Assembly: GCF_016654015.1 (NCBI RefSeq) | Contig: NZ_JAEPWM010000020.1 | Location: forward strand, 1-32,322 | Length of the DNA: 32,322 nt | Reading direction: 5' to 3' | From: Ramlibacter ginsenosidimutans | Lineage (GTDB): Bacteria; Pseudomonadota; Gammaproteobacteria; Burkholderiales; Burkholderiaceae_C | Part shown: piece by piece, positions 1 to 7,178 of the stretch | Position numbering within the stretch: position 1 is the stretch's first letter | How the letters are laid out: the number at the start of each line of letters is the position of its first letter | Program-made: the position numbers and the translations under genes | Notes under the pieces: generated by a model | The model's database searches: none | Told to the model about the DNA's origin: nothing | What the model saw: only the letters and a program-made list of their open reading frames with translations

Positions 1-108
1 GTGCCGCTAGATCTACGACACAGGTTCCAAGCCCAAAGGCTGGCGACGGCGTGCACCCGCTCCGCCCGGGTTGCCCCGAACTCTTAGAGTCTAGGAAAGA
101 AACATACA

Positions 109-225
109 AGGCTGGCGGTGAGCACAGCGAACCCCAGCGATCCGGCGTAGCGCAGCGAGCTGGGGTTCGCCTGCGGCTCACCACCAGCCTACGGTTTGCG
201 CTTCGACCGCCGGCACGCTGTGCCC
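109..225 (-). repeat. Palindromic dispersed repeat, copy 1
   Basis: The core at 109-193 is the reverse complement of 27676-27760, with 81 of 85 positions identical by hand alignment. Weaker similarity continues to about 225 (matching about 27643-27675). Each copy is itself a long imperfect palindrome: outer arms GGCTGGCGGTGAG / CTCACCACCAGCC and inner arms GCGAACCCCAGC / GCTGGGGTTCGC, with a centre rich in GCGCAGC. As RNA it would fold into one long hairpin. It lies beyond the ilvD terminator, outside any gene. It looks like a REP/BIME-type or MITE-like intergenic element; which one cannot be decided from two copies. No open frame or target-site duplication is evident. Confidence 0.85.
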
Positions 226-279
226 CGTCCTGGTCCGGGTGCAGGGAAGATTGCCCGACTTCCACGATCAGCAAAGAAC

Positions 280-304
280 AAAAAAGCGGCCCCGCGGAGC
301 CGCT
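280..304 (-). terminator. Rho-independent terminator of ilvD
   Basis: Read on the minus strand, the stem AGCGGC / GCCGCT (304-299 and 290-285, 8-nt loop) is followed by a run of T (285-280). It begins about 49 bases after the ilvD stop codon, the expected place for the end of that transcript. Confidence 0.75.
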
Positions 305-352
305 TCTTCGATGCTCTGCTTCCCCGCCTGCGCGGGACTCAGGGCGGCACGA

Positions 353-2050
353 CTAGAAATTGTCCAGCACCGCGCCCTTGCTCGCGCTGCTCGCGTTGAA
401 CGCGAACTTCGCCTGCACTCCGCGCGTGTAGCGCGGCGCCGGCGCCTTCCACGCGGCGCGCCGCTTCGCGATCTCGGCATCCGGCACGTTCAGCTGCAGC
501 TTCAGCTGGTGCGCGTCGATGGTGATCGAGTCACCCTCGTTCACGAACGCGATGGTGCCGCCCGCTGCCGCTTCCGGCGCGACGTGGCCCACCACCATGC
601 CCCAGGTGCCGCCGGAGAAGCGGCCGTCGGTGATCAGGCCCACGCTTTCGCCGAGGCCGGCGCCGATCAGCGCGCCCGTGGGCGCGAGCATCTCCGGCAT
701 GCCGGGGCCGCCCTTGGGCCCGAGGTAGCGCAGCACCATCACGTCGCCGGCGTGGATCTTGCCGTCGAGGATCGCCTGCAGCGCCGACTGCTCGTCGTCG
801 AACACACGGGCCGGCCCGGTGATGACGGGGTTCTTCAGTCCGGTGATCTTGGCGACCGCGCCTTCGGGCGACAGGTTGCCCTTGAGGATGGCGAGGTGGC
901 CTTCCGCGTACATCGGCTTGTCGATGGGGCGGATCACGTCCTGGTCGGCGCGCGGCTGGTCCGGCACGTCCTTCAGGGTCTCGGCGATGGTCTTGCCGGT
1001 GATGGTCAGGCAGTCGCCGTGCAGCAGGCCGGCCTTCAGCAGGATCTTCATCACCTGCGGGATGCCGCCGGCCTCGTGCAGGTCCACGGCCAGGTACTTG
1101 CCCGAGGGCTTGAGGTCGCACAGCACCGGCGTGCGCTTGCGGATGCGCTCGAAGTCGTCGATGGTCCATTCGACGTCCGCCGCATGCGCGATCGCCAGGA
1201 AGTGCAGCACCGCATTGGTCGAGCCGCCCGTGGCCATGATGACGGCGACCGCGTTCTCCAGCGCCTTGCGCGTGACGATGTCGCGCGGCTTGATGTCCTT
1301 GCGGATGGCCTCCATCAGGACCTTGGCCGACTCGAGCGCGGAGTTCTGCTTCTCGTCGTGCGGATTGGCCATGGTGGAGGAGTAGGGCAGCGACAGGCCC
1401 ATCGCCTCGAAGGCCGACGACATCGTGTTCGCCGTGTACATGCCGCCGCACGAGCCCGTGCCCGGAATCGCGTGCTGCTCGATGTCCTTGAGTTCCTGGT
1501 CGCTGATCTTGCCGGCCGCGTTCTGGCCCACGGCCTCGAAGACGCTCACGATGTTGAGGTCCTGGCCCTTCCACTTGCCCGGCAGGATGGTGCCGCCGTA
1601 CACGTAGATCGCCGGGACGTTGGCGCGCAGCATGCCCATCATGCCGCCCGGCATGTTCTTGTCGCAGCCGCCGACGACCAGCACGCCATCCATCCACTGG
1701 CCCTGCACCGCGGTCTCGATGCAGTCGGCGATGACCTCGCGGCTCACCAGCGAGTACTTCATGCCTTCGGTGCCCATGGCCATCCCGTCGGAGATGGTGG
1801 GCGTGCCGAAGATCTGCGGATTGCCACCCGCTTCCTCGATGCCGCGCACGGCGGCGTCGGCCAGCTTCTGCAGGCCCGAGTTGCAGGGCGTGATGGTGCT
1901 GTGGCCGTTGGCGATGCCCACCATGGGCTTGCCGAAGTCGGTCTCCTTGTAGCCCATGCCGTAGTACATGGAACGGTTGGGAGCGCGCGACTTGCCTTCG
2001 GTGATGGCGGCGCTGCGCAGCGGCTTGATGGGGATGGTCTTCTTGTCCAT
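353..2050 (-). CDS. ilvD: Dihydroxy-acid dehydratase
   Basis: IlvD removes water from 2,3-dihydroxy-isovalerate and 2,3-dihydroxy-methylvalerate, giving the keto-acid precursors of valine, isoleucine, leucine and pantothenate, in the cytosol. The 565-residue protein has the normal family length. Three conserved cysteines (C56, C129, C201, in the contexts TPCNSG, GGCDKN and GSCGG) are the iron-sulfur cluster ligands. D88, D130 and K131 match the family's magnesium site, and GRFSGGTWG near the C-terminus is the conserved catalytic-serine segment. The ATG at 2050 was chosen because MDKKTIPIKP matches the usual start. A TTG 13 codons upstream (2089) is possible and has a somewhat better purine-rich stretch before it. 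The gene is divergent from a LysR regulator 73 bases away, which is a candidate regulator of it. A terminator follows at 280-304. Confidence 0.96.
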   Translation of the reverse strand: MDKKTIPIKPLRSAAITEGKSRAPNRSMYYGMGYKETDFGKPMVGIANGHSTITPCNSGLQKLADAAVRGIEEAGGNPQIFGTPTISDGMAMGTEGMKYSLVSREVIADCIETAVQGQWMDGVLVVGGCDKNMPGGMMGMLRANVPAIYVYGGTILPGKWKGQDLNIVSVFEAVGQNAAGKISDQELKDIEQHAIPGTGSCGGMYTANTMSSAFEAMGLSLPYSSTMANPHDEKQNSALESAKVLMEAIRKDIKPRDIVTRKALENAVAVIMATGGSTNAVLHFLAIAHAADVEWTIDDFERIRKRTPVLCDLKPSGKYLAVDLHEAGGIPQVMKILLKAGLLHGDCLTITGKTIAETLKDVPDQPRADQDVIRPIDKPMYAEGHLAILKGNLSPEGAVAKITGLKNPVITGPARVFDDEQSALQAILDGKIHAGDVMVLRYLGPKGGPGMPEMLAPTGALIGAGLGESVGLITDGRFSGGTWGMVVGHVAPEAAAGGTIAFVNEGDSITIDAHQLKLQLNVPDAEIAKRRAAWKAPAPRYTRGVQAKFAFNASSASKGAVLDNF

Positions 2051-2110
2051 AGGCTGCGGAGGATACGCCGGCCCGGTGATTCTTTCCAATCCGTTTTCCA
2101 GGCGCCATTA

Positions 2111-2125
2111 ATATGCGCGGCATAT
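2111..2125. promoter_or_regulatory. LysR-type operator overlapping the regulator's start codon
   Basis: ATATGC-GCG-GCATAT is a perfect inverted repeat. Its inner 13 bases fit the LysR T-N11-A box (TATGC-GCG-GCATA). The right arm runs into the ATG (2124-2126) of the LysR gene, so the bound regulator would block its own expression. The site also lies 61 bases upstream of the ilvD start, in the shared divergent region. The palindrome is seen directly; its role is inferred. Confidence 0.6.
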
Positions 2126-3029
2126 GAAGGAAGCCGCCATCGAACTGCGCCTGTGGCGCCAGTTCGCCGCCGTCGCCGGCGAGCTGCATTTCGGCCGCGC
2201 GGCGCGCAGCCTGCACATGACCCAGCCGCCGCTCACGCAAGGCATTGCGCAGCTCGAGCGCCTGCTCGGCGTGCGCCTGTTCGAGCGCACCAAGCGCAGC
2301 GTGCGGCTGACTGCCGCGGGTGAGGCGTTGCTGCCGTCAGTCCAGGAGCTGCTGGCTCGCGCGGGCGCGCTGCCGCAGCAGGCGCGCGCCGCGGCGGCCG
2401 GCGAGCTCGGGCACTTGCGCATCGCCTTCGTCTCCACCGTCGGCTTCGCGCTGCTGCCGCAGTGGTTGCGCGTGTTCCGGGCGCAGCACCCGCGCGTGCA
2501 GATGGAGCTGATCGAGTCCACCGGCGACGTGCAGGTGGAGGCTTTTGCGCGCGGCGAGATCGACGCCGGCTTCATGCTGCACTCGCCCGGCTTCGCGCCG
2601 CGCGGCCTGCAGCACCGCCCGGTCGCGCGCGAGCCGCTGGTGCTGGCCGTGCCCGATGCGCATCCGCTGGCACACGCTCCGCGGCTCGCGCTCGCCCGCG
2701 TGCTGGCCGAGCCGCTGGTGATTTTCCCGCGCCGCATCGTGCCGTCCCTGCACGACGCGGTGCTGGGCATGTACCACGCGGCCGGCCTGGAGCCGCGCGT
2801 GGTGCAGGAGGCGATCCAGATGCAGACCATCGTCAACCTGGTCTCTGCCGGGCTCGGCGTGGCGTGGGTGCCGGACAGCGTGCGCCAGTTCCAGCGCAGC
2901 GGCGTCGTCTACCGCCAGCTCGGGGGACGCCAGTCGGCGAGCGTGCCGGAGTGCGAGACCACGCTGGTCTGGGAGCGCATGACGCCGGCCCTGGAGCGGT
3001 TCGTCGAGGTGGTGGCGGCCGGGTCCTGA
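2124..3029 (+). CDS. LysR-family transcriptional regulator
   Basis: A 301-residue cytosolic DNA-binding regulator. The N-terminal winged helix-turn-helix covers about residues 8-66 (LRLWRQFAAVAGELHFGRAA, then SLHMTQPPLTQGI and LFERTKRSVRLTAAG, all typical LysR signatures). A periplasmic-binding-like effector domain spans about residues 92-295. Length and start fit the family. The ligand cannot be read from the sequence; the C-terminal domain resembles the group that begins with ELHFGRAA and often responds to aromatic or organic acids. It is divergent from ilvD and shares a 73-base control region with it, so control of ilvD and of itself is plausible. lgt follows 89 bases downstream on the same strand. 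Confidence 0.93.
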   Translation: MKEAAIELRLWRQFAAVAGELHFGRAARSLHMTQPPLTQGIAQLERLLGVRLFERTKRSVRLTAAGEALLPSVQELLARAGALPQQARAAAAGELGHLRIAFVSTVGFALLPQWLRVFRAQHPRVQMELIESTGDVQVEAFARGEIDAGFMLHSPGFAPRGLQHRPVAREPLVLAVPDAHPLAHAPRLALARVLAEPLVIFPRRIVPSLHDAVLGMYHAAGLEPRVVQEAIQMQTIVNLVSAGLGVAWVPDSVRQFQRSGVVYRQLGGRQSASVPECETTLVWERMTPALERFVEVVAAGS

Positions 3030-3036
3030 ACCCGGC
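3018..3036 (+). other. Hairpin across the LysR stop codon
   Basis: GCCGGGT-CCTGA-ACCCGGC is a perfect 7-base-pair stem with the TGA stop (3027-3029) in its 5-base loop. There is no T-tract, so it is not a classical terminator. It could slow transcription or protect the 3' end of the message. In DNA this GC-rich, chance stems are common. Confidence 0.35.
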
Positions 3037-3105
3037 GCGCAGCCGGGCGGCGCGGCCGCCAGCTCCCTCCTCGCCCTGGTCCGCCCGCGCTCGCTGCCGC
3101 TGCGC

Positions 3106-3111
3106 CACAAT
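3106..3111 (+). promoter_or_regulatory. Putative -10 element before lgt
   Basis: CACAAT in the context GCGCCACAATGCC resembles a -10 hexamer and recurs before other genes here (8752, 13116, 14153). It ends only 7 bases before the lgt ATG at 3119, so the transcript would be nearly leaderless. No -35 box is recognisable at the usual distance, so the call is tentative. Confidence 0.35.
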
Positions 3112-3118
3112 GCCGGCC

Positions 3119-3970
3119 ATGCTGGTCCACCCGAACTTCGATCCCGTTGCCGTCCAGATCGGCCCCATCGCCATCCACTGGTACGGCATCACCTATCTCG
3201 TCGCGTTCGGCCTGTTCATGTGGCTGGCCCACCTGCGCCTGCAGCACGAACCCTATCGATCCATCCAGGGGCCGGGCGCGTGGTCGCGCAAGGACATCGA
3301 GGACATGCTGTTCCTCGGCGTGCTCGGCGTCGTGATCGGCGGCAGGCTGGGCTACTGCCTTTTCTACAAGCCGGAGTTCTATCTGCGCAACCCGCTGCAG
3401 ATCCTGTTCGTGTGGCAGGGCGGCATGAGCTTCCACGGCGGGCTGATCGGCGTGATCGCTTCGCAGTTCTGGTTCGCGCACAGCCGCCACAAACCCTTCT
3501 GGCAGCTCATGGACCTGATCGCTCCCTGCGTTCCGCCGGGGCTCGGGGCCGGGCGCATCGGCAACTTCATCAACGGCGAGCTGTGGGGCCGGCCGGCCGA
3601 CCCGAACCTGCCGTGGGCCATGGTGTTCCCGCAGAGCGGCAGCAGCGTTCCGCGGCACCCGTCGCAGATCTACGAACTGCTGCTCGAGGGCGTGCTGCTC
3701 TTCATCGTGATGTGGCTGTACGCGCGCAAGCCCCACAAGGAGGCCCAGGTCTCGGCCGTCTTCCTGGTCGGCTATGGCGCGGCGCGCTTCACCGCCGAAT
3801 ACTTCCGCGAGCCGGACTCCTTCCTGGGCGTCCTCGCGCTGCACATGAGCATGGGGCAGTGGCTGTGCATCCCCATGATCCTGGGTGGCGTGCTGCTGTG
3901 GGTGTGGGCGGAAACCCGCACGACGCCTGGCAGCCAGGCCCCGGCTTCGCACGGTCCAGCAACCCGCTGA
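3119..3970 (+). CDS. lgt: Prolipoprotein diacylglyceryl transferase
   Basis: Lgt moves a diacylglyceryl group from phosphatidylglycerol to the lipobox cysteine of prolipoproteins, the first step in lipoprotein maturation at the inner membrane. The 283-residue protein is polytopic. The family signature GRIGNFINGELWGR lies near residues 143-156, preceded by GGMSFHGGLIG and followed by RHPSQIYE, all hallmarks of Lgt. The ATG at 3119 begins MLVHPNFDPVA, a standard Lgt start; an in-frame ATG three codons earlier (3110) is possible. Neither has a clear Shine-Dalgarno sequence, and a CACAAT element lies immediately upstream, so translation may be leaderless. The gene sits between the LysR regulator and a malonate operon and seems independent of both. 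Confidence 0.96.
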   Translation: MLVHPNFDPVAVQIGPIAIHWYGITYLVAFGLFMWLAHLRLQHEPYRSIQGPGAWSRKDIEDMLFLGVLGVVIGGRLGYCLFYKPEFYLRNPLQILFVWQGGMSFHGGLIGVIASQFWFAHSRHKPFWQLMDLIAPCVPPGLGAGRIGNFINGELWGRPADPNLPWAMVFPQSGSSVPRHPSQIYELLLEGVLLFIVMWLYARKPHKEAQVSAVFLVGYGAARFTAEYFREPDSFLGVLALHMSMGQWLCIPMILGGVLLWVWAETRTTPGSQAPASHGPATR

Positions 3971-4136
3971 TCCTCGCGGCCTCGGCGCGGTCCGGCCGCG
4001 ACTTTGCACGGCGGCGCCTCAGGACATCCGACGCCGCCGGGGAACTGCCAGCACCTCCGCACGTCCGAACCTCCCGGCGCCGTTCGGCGGCGGGTGCAGG
4101 GATTTCCACCGCGGCGGCCCCACGCGTCCGGGTTCC

Positions 4137-4163
4137 TTGCCATAATTACACGTAATTATAGAA
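4137..4163 (+). promoter_or_regulatory. Promoter and palindromic operator of the malonate operon
   Basis: An AT-rich island in GC-rich DNA. ATAATTA-CACG-TAATTAT (4142-4159) is a perfect 7+7 inverted repeat. A -35-like TTGCCA (4137-4142) touches its left arm and a -10-like TATAGA (4158-4163) its right arm. A regulator bound here would cover the promoter, which suits autorepression by the GntR-type protein whose gene begins at 4182. The role is inferred from position; the half-site differs from the published rhizobial MatR operator (TTGTATACAA). Confidence 0.55.
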
Positions 4164-4181
4164 ATCCCCGAAGGTCTGCCG

Positions 4182-4847
4182 GTGCGCCTGGTCCACAACT
4201 CACTGCACGACGAAGTCGCCGCCCAGCTGCGGGAGCGGATCTTCGACGGCGAGCTCACGCCCGGCACCTTCCTCGACGAGGTGAGGCTTGCCGAGCAGCT
4301 GAAGATCTCGCGCACGCCGCTGCGCGAGGCGCTGAAGGTGCTCACGGCCGAGGGGCTGGTGCGGCACGAGCCGCGGCGCGGCTGCTTCGTCAACGAGGTG
4401 ACCGAGCACGACCTGGACGAGATCTTCCCGGTGCTCGCACTGCTGGAAGGCCGCTGCGCCTTCGAGGCCGCGCGCAAGGCGAGCGACGCGGACATCGCGG
4501 TCCTCGACGACCTGCACCAGAAGCTGGCGCGCTATGCGAAGGCCAAGCGCATCAACGAGTACTACGCGACCAACTTCGCCATCCACGAGGCGATCATCGC
4601 GCTGGCGGACAACCGCTGGCTGGCGGGCGTGATCGGCGACCTGCGCAAGATCGTGAAGCTGTCGCGCCTGCAGCAGCTGCACGCGCCCGGACGGCTCGAA
4701 CAGAGCTTCTCCGAACACCTCGCCGTGTTTGCCGCGCTCAAGGCCCGCGACCCCGAGGGCGCCGACGCCGCGATGCGCACCCATCTCACGCGCCAGCGCG
4801 ATGCGCTGCGCGCGCTTGCACGCGCCCAGAGCACGAGGCTCGCGTGA
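4182..4847 (+). CDS. matR: GntR/FCD-family regulator of malonate use (MatR-like)
   Basis: A 221-residue regulator with an N-terminal GntR winged helix-turn-helix (about residues 5-72, containing LKISRTPLREALKVLTAEGLV) and a C-terminal FCD ligand-binding domain (about 80-210). The FCD metal-site histidines are present: H135, H179 (SEHLAVF) and H201 (MRTHL). The usual first Asp ligand is N131 here. The start is a GTG with AAGG at 4171-4174. The gene is the first of a probable operon with malonyl-CoA decarboxylase (36-base gap), a crotonase and malonyl-CoA synthetase, which is why I call it MatR-like; malonate or malonyl-CoA is the expected effector. A palindromic operator lies 23 bases upstream. 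Confidence 0.85.
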   Translation: MRLVHNSLHDEVAAQLRERIFDGELTPGTFLDEVRLAEQLKISRTPLREALKVLTAEGLVRHEPRRGCFVNEVTEHDLDEIFPVLALLEGRCAFEAARKASDADIAVLDDLHQKLARYAKAKRINEYYATNFAIHEAIIALADNRWLAGVIGDLRKIVKLSRLQQLHAPGRLEQSFSEHLAVFAALKARDPEGADAAMRTHLTRQRDALRALARAQSTRLA

Positions 4848-4883
4848 ACACCGGTTCCCCCACTTGCGAAGAGGCAGCCCATC

Positions 4884-6302
4884 GTGATTCCCGCTGACTG
4901 GATTTCCCGGGGGGCCGCCTTGTGGCGGCCCGGCTTCGAGGCGAAGGCGACCGCCGGCGCCAGTCGTGAGGCGAAGCCGCAGGCTGCCGCCGTGCCAGCG
5001 CCCGCCGCGCAGGCAGCGAGCACGCACGCGCCAGGGGCGCGCACCACGCGCGAACGCCTGAAGGCCACCTGGCGCAAGGGCGAGGAGGCACTGTCGCCGC
5101 GCGTGCTGCGCCGCACGCTGGCGGATCTGCAGGCGATCGTCGATCCGCGCGCGAGCGAGGTCGAGGGCGGACGGCGCGCCCGGGCCTTCGCGCAGTGGTA
5201 CGCCGGCGCCTCGGCCGAAGAGCGGCGCGACGCCTGGCTGCTCGCGAGCGAGCAGTTCGGTCCCGACCCGAAGAAGGTGCAGGCCGCGCGCGAGCATCAC
5301 CAGGCCGTGCAGGGCACCGCCGAAGAAAGCGCGGCCGAGATCCGCCTGCGCCGCGCGCTGGTGTCGCCGCGCACGCGCCTGCTGCAGCGCTTCGCTGCCT
5401 TTCCGGGGGGCATGCGCTTCCTCGTGGACCTGCGCGGCGAGCTGCTGCCCCACCTGCGCTCCGACAAGCGCCTGCTGCCGCTCGATGCGGAGCTCGAGAC
5501 CCTGTTCACCACCTGGTTCGACGTCGGCTTCCTCGAACTGCGGCGGCTCTCCTGGGACTCGCCCGCCTCTCTGATCGAGAAGCTGATCAAGTACGAGGCG
5601 GTGCACGACATCCGCAGCTGGGCCGACCTGAAGAACCGCCTGGACAGCGACCGCCGCTGCTACGGCTTCTTCCACCCGCGGCTGGACGGCGATCCGCTGA
5701 TCTTCGTGGAGATCGCGCTCACCGACAGCCTCTCCGACTGCATCACGCCGCTGCTGGACGAGACCGCCGCGGCATCGGACCTCGCCAAGGCGACGACGGC
5801 GATCTTCTATTCCATCAGCAACTGCCAGCCGGGTCTCAAGGGCGTGAGCTTCGGCGACTCGCTGATCAAGCGCGTGGTGGAGACGCTCAAGACCGAGTTC
5901 CCGCGGCTCAAGACCTTCGCGACGCTGTCCCCGATCCCCGGCTTCCGCGCGTGGGTCTCGAAGCAGGTCCCGCCCGAGACGCTGGCGCGCTGGGAGCATC
6001 CGCTGGAGCTGGGGCCCAAGTCGCCCGAGCGCGAGGAACTGCTCGCGTGGGCCGCGCAGTACCTGGGCAAGGAGTTGAAGGACGGCAAGCCGCTGGACCC
6101 CGTGGCCCGCTTCCACCTCGGGAACGGCGCGCGCGTGGAGCGCCTGAACTGGGCGGGCGACCCTTCGCCCAAGGGCCTGAAGCAGTCTTTCGGGCTCATG
6201 GTCAACTACTTGTACGATCCGAAAAAGCTGGACAAGTATCGGACGCAGCTGGCGCAGGGTGAAATCCCCATGGCGAGCGCGATCTCGGACTTGTACCGTT
6301 AG
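4884..6302 (+). CDS. matA: Malonyl-CoA decarboxylase
   Basis: Converts malonyl-CoA to acetyl-CoA and CO2 in the cytosol, the second step of malonate assimilation. The 472-residue protein matches the family from about residue 55. The N-terminal helical region covers roughly 60-200. The acetyltransferase-like catalytic domain contains EAVHDIRSW, CYGFFHPRLDGDPLIF, the catalytic-serine segment FYSISNCQPGL (about 308-318) and the catalytic-histidine segment RFHLGNGARVERLNW (H411). The first 50 residues are alanine-rich, low in complexity and probably disordered. The start is a GTG with AAGAGG (4869-4874) 9 bases upstream. It follows matR and precedes a crotonase and matB. Confidence 0.93.
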   Translation: MIPADWISRGAALWRPGFEAKATAGASREAKPQAAAVPAPAAQAASTHAPGARTTRERLKATWRKGEEALSPRVLRRTLADLQAIVDPRASEVEGGRRARAFAQWYAGASAEERRDAWLLASEQFGPDPKKVQAAREHHQAVQGTAEESAAEIRLRRALVSPRTRLLQRFAAFPGGMRFLVDLRGELLPHLRSDKRLLPLDAELETLFTTWFDVGFLELRRLSWDSPASLIEKLIKYEAVHDIRSWADLKNRLDSDRRCYGFFHPRLDGDPLIFVEIALTDSLSDCITPLLDETAAASDLAKATTAIFYSISNCQPGLKGVSFGDSLIKRVVETLKTEFPRLKTFATLSPIPGFRAWVSKQVPPETLARWEHPLELGPKSPEREELLAWAAQYLGKELKDGKPLDPVARFHLGNGARVERLNWAGDPSPKGLKQSFGLMVNYLYDPKKLDKYRTQLAQGEIPMASAISDLYR

Positions 6303-6358
6303 GCCCGCGGCGGCGGCGCTGCGTCCGCAGGCCGTCACGAACAGAGGAGACACGATTC

Positions 6359-6391
6359 ATGTACCGCGGCCCGAGGCCAGGACAGCCATGA
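6359..6391 (+). CDS. Ten-codon upstream reading frame coupled to the crotonase gene
   Basis: The strong Shine-Dalgarno AGAGGAGA (6343-6350) lies 8 bases before an ATG that opens a 10-codon frame (MYRGPRPGQP). Its TGA overlaps the ATG of the next gene as ATGA (6388-6391). The crotonase start itself has only a weak CAGGA nearby. The arrangement suggests that ribosomes loaded at the strong site finish this mini-frame and restart on the crotonase. The peptide itself probably has no function. It could instead be a decayed N-terminus of the crotonase. Confidence 0.45.
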   Translation: MYRGPRPGQP

Positions 6392-7167
6392 CCGGACAGG
6401 TGCGTCTCGCGCTGCACGGGCCCGTCGCCCGGGTCACGCTCTCGCATCCCGGCAAGCTCGATGCCATGTCGCGCGCGATGTGGCGCGAGCTGCGCGATGC
6501 CTTCCTCGCCATCCACGGCAACGCGGAACTGCGGTGCGCCGTCGTCGCGGGCGAGAACGGCGGCTTCTGCGCCGGCGGCGACATCGCCGAGTACCCGCAG
6601 TTCCGCTTCCATCCCGAGACCCTGCGCCGCTTCCATGAAGAGGATGTGTGGGGCGGCCTGGCCGCGATGCTCGCCTGCGAAGTGCCCGTGGTGGCGCAGA
6701 TCGACGGCGCCTGCATGGGCGCAGGCCTGGAGATCGCGTGCTGCTGCGACATCCGCATCGCGGGGCAGTCCGCGCGCTTCGGCGCGCCGATCGCGCGGCT
6801 CGGCTTCCCGATGGCGCCGCGCGAAGCCCAGCTCGTGGCCGCCGTTGCCGGCGAGGCGACCTTGCGCGAGATGCTGCTGGAGGCCGTGCAACTGGATGCG
6901 CGCGAGATGAAGGCGCGCGGCTTCCTGCAGCGCGTCGTCGCCCACGACCAGCTGGAGCTGGAAGTGCAGGCCACGAGCGAGCGCATCGCGCAGCTCGCGC
7001 CGCAGGCTGCCCGCATGAACAAGCGCATGCTGCGCCGGCTCGCCGCGCGCGCGCCGGATGCACCGCTGCCCGGCGACCTGCTGGAACGCGCCTACGATTA
7101 CGCCACGAGTGCCGAGCACCGCGAGGGCATCTCCGCCTTCCTGGAAAAACGAACGCCCCGCTTCTGA
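6388..7167 (+). CDS. Enoyl-CoA hydratase/isomerase (crotonase) family protein
   Basis: A 259-residue crotonase-fold protein. The oxyanion-hole segments are clear: FCAGGDI at 60-66 and GACMGAGLEIACCCDIRIA from 107. E115, equivalent to rat hydratase Glu144, is present. The position of the second catalytic glutamate (Glu164 in FGQPEI) is I135 in FGAPIARLG, so ordinary hydratase activity is doubtful. In a malonate operon it may act on a malonyl-, methylmalonyl- or 3-hydroxyacyl-CoA, but its substrate is unknown. The ATG at 6388 fits the family N-terminus; a frame extended upstream has no family similarity. Translation is probably coupled to the 6359-6391 mini-frame. matB starts 11 bases after its stop. 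Confidence 0.88.
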   Translation: MTGQVRLALHGPVARVTLSHPGKLDAMSRAMWRELRDAFLAIHGNAELRCAVVAGENGGFCAGGDIAEYPQFRFHPETLRRFHEEDVWGGLAAMLACEVPVVAQIDGACMGAGLEIACCCDIRIAGQSARFGAPIARLGFPMAPREAQLVAAVAGEATLREMLLEAVQLDAREMKARGFLQRVVAHDQLELEVQATSERIAQLAPQAARMNKRMLRRLAARAPDAPLPGDLLERAYDYATSAEHREGISAFLEKRTPRF

Positions 7168-7178
7168 CCCTTCCCGCC

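Larger units (their letters stand above)
1..352. other. Non-coding region downstream of ilvD
   Basis: No convincing gene is visible here. The short open frames that cross it have no recognisable protein content and no good ribosome binding site. It holds a long palindromic repeat (about 109-225) and the minus-strand terminator of ilvD (280-304). Bases 1-108 show nothing I can name. Confidence 0.6.

Noticed and set aside
2051..2089. A 13-codon N-terminal extension of IlvD from a TTG at 2089
   Set aside because: The extension (MERITGPAYPPQP) does not resemble IlvD N-termini, and the ATG at 2050 gives the usual start. The slightly better purine stretch before the TTG keeps it as a minor alternative.
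239..2323. A 694-codon open frame on the plus strand opposite ilvD
   Set aside because: It is antisense to a clear ilvD, with arginine/histidine/alanine-rich translation and no recognisable domain. Long antisense frames are expected at this base composition.
4200..6353. A 717-codon open frame on the minus strand opposite matR and matA
   Set aside because: Same reason: low-information composition, and both opposite genes have intact catalytic or regulatory motifs.
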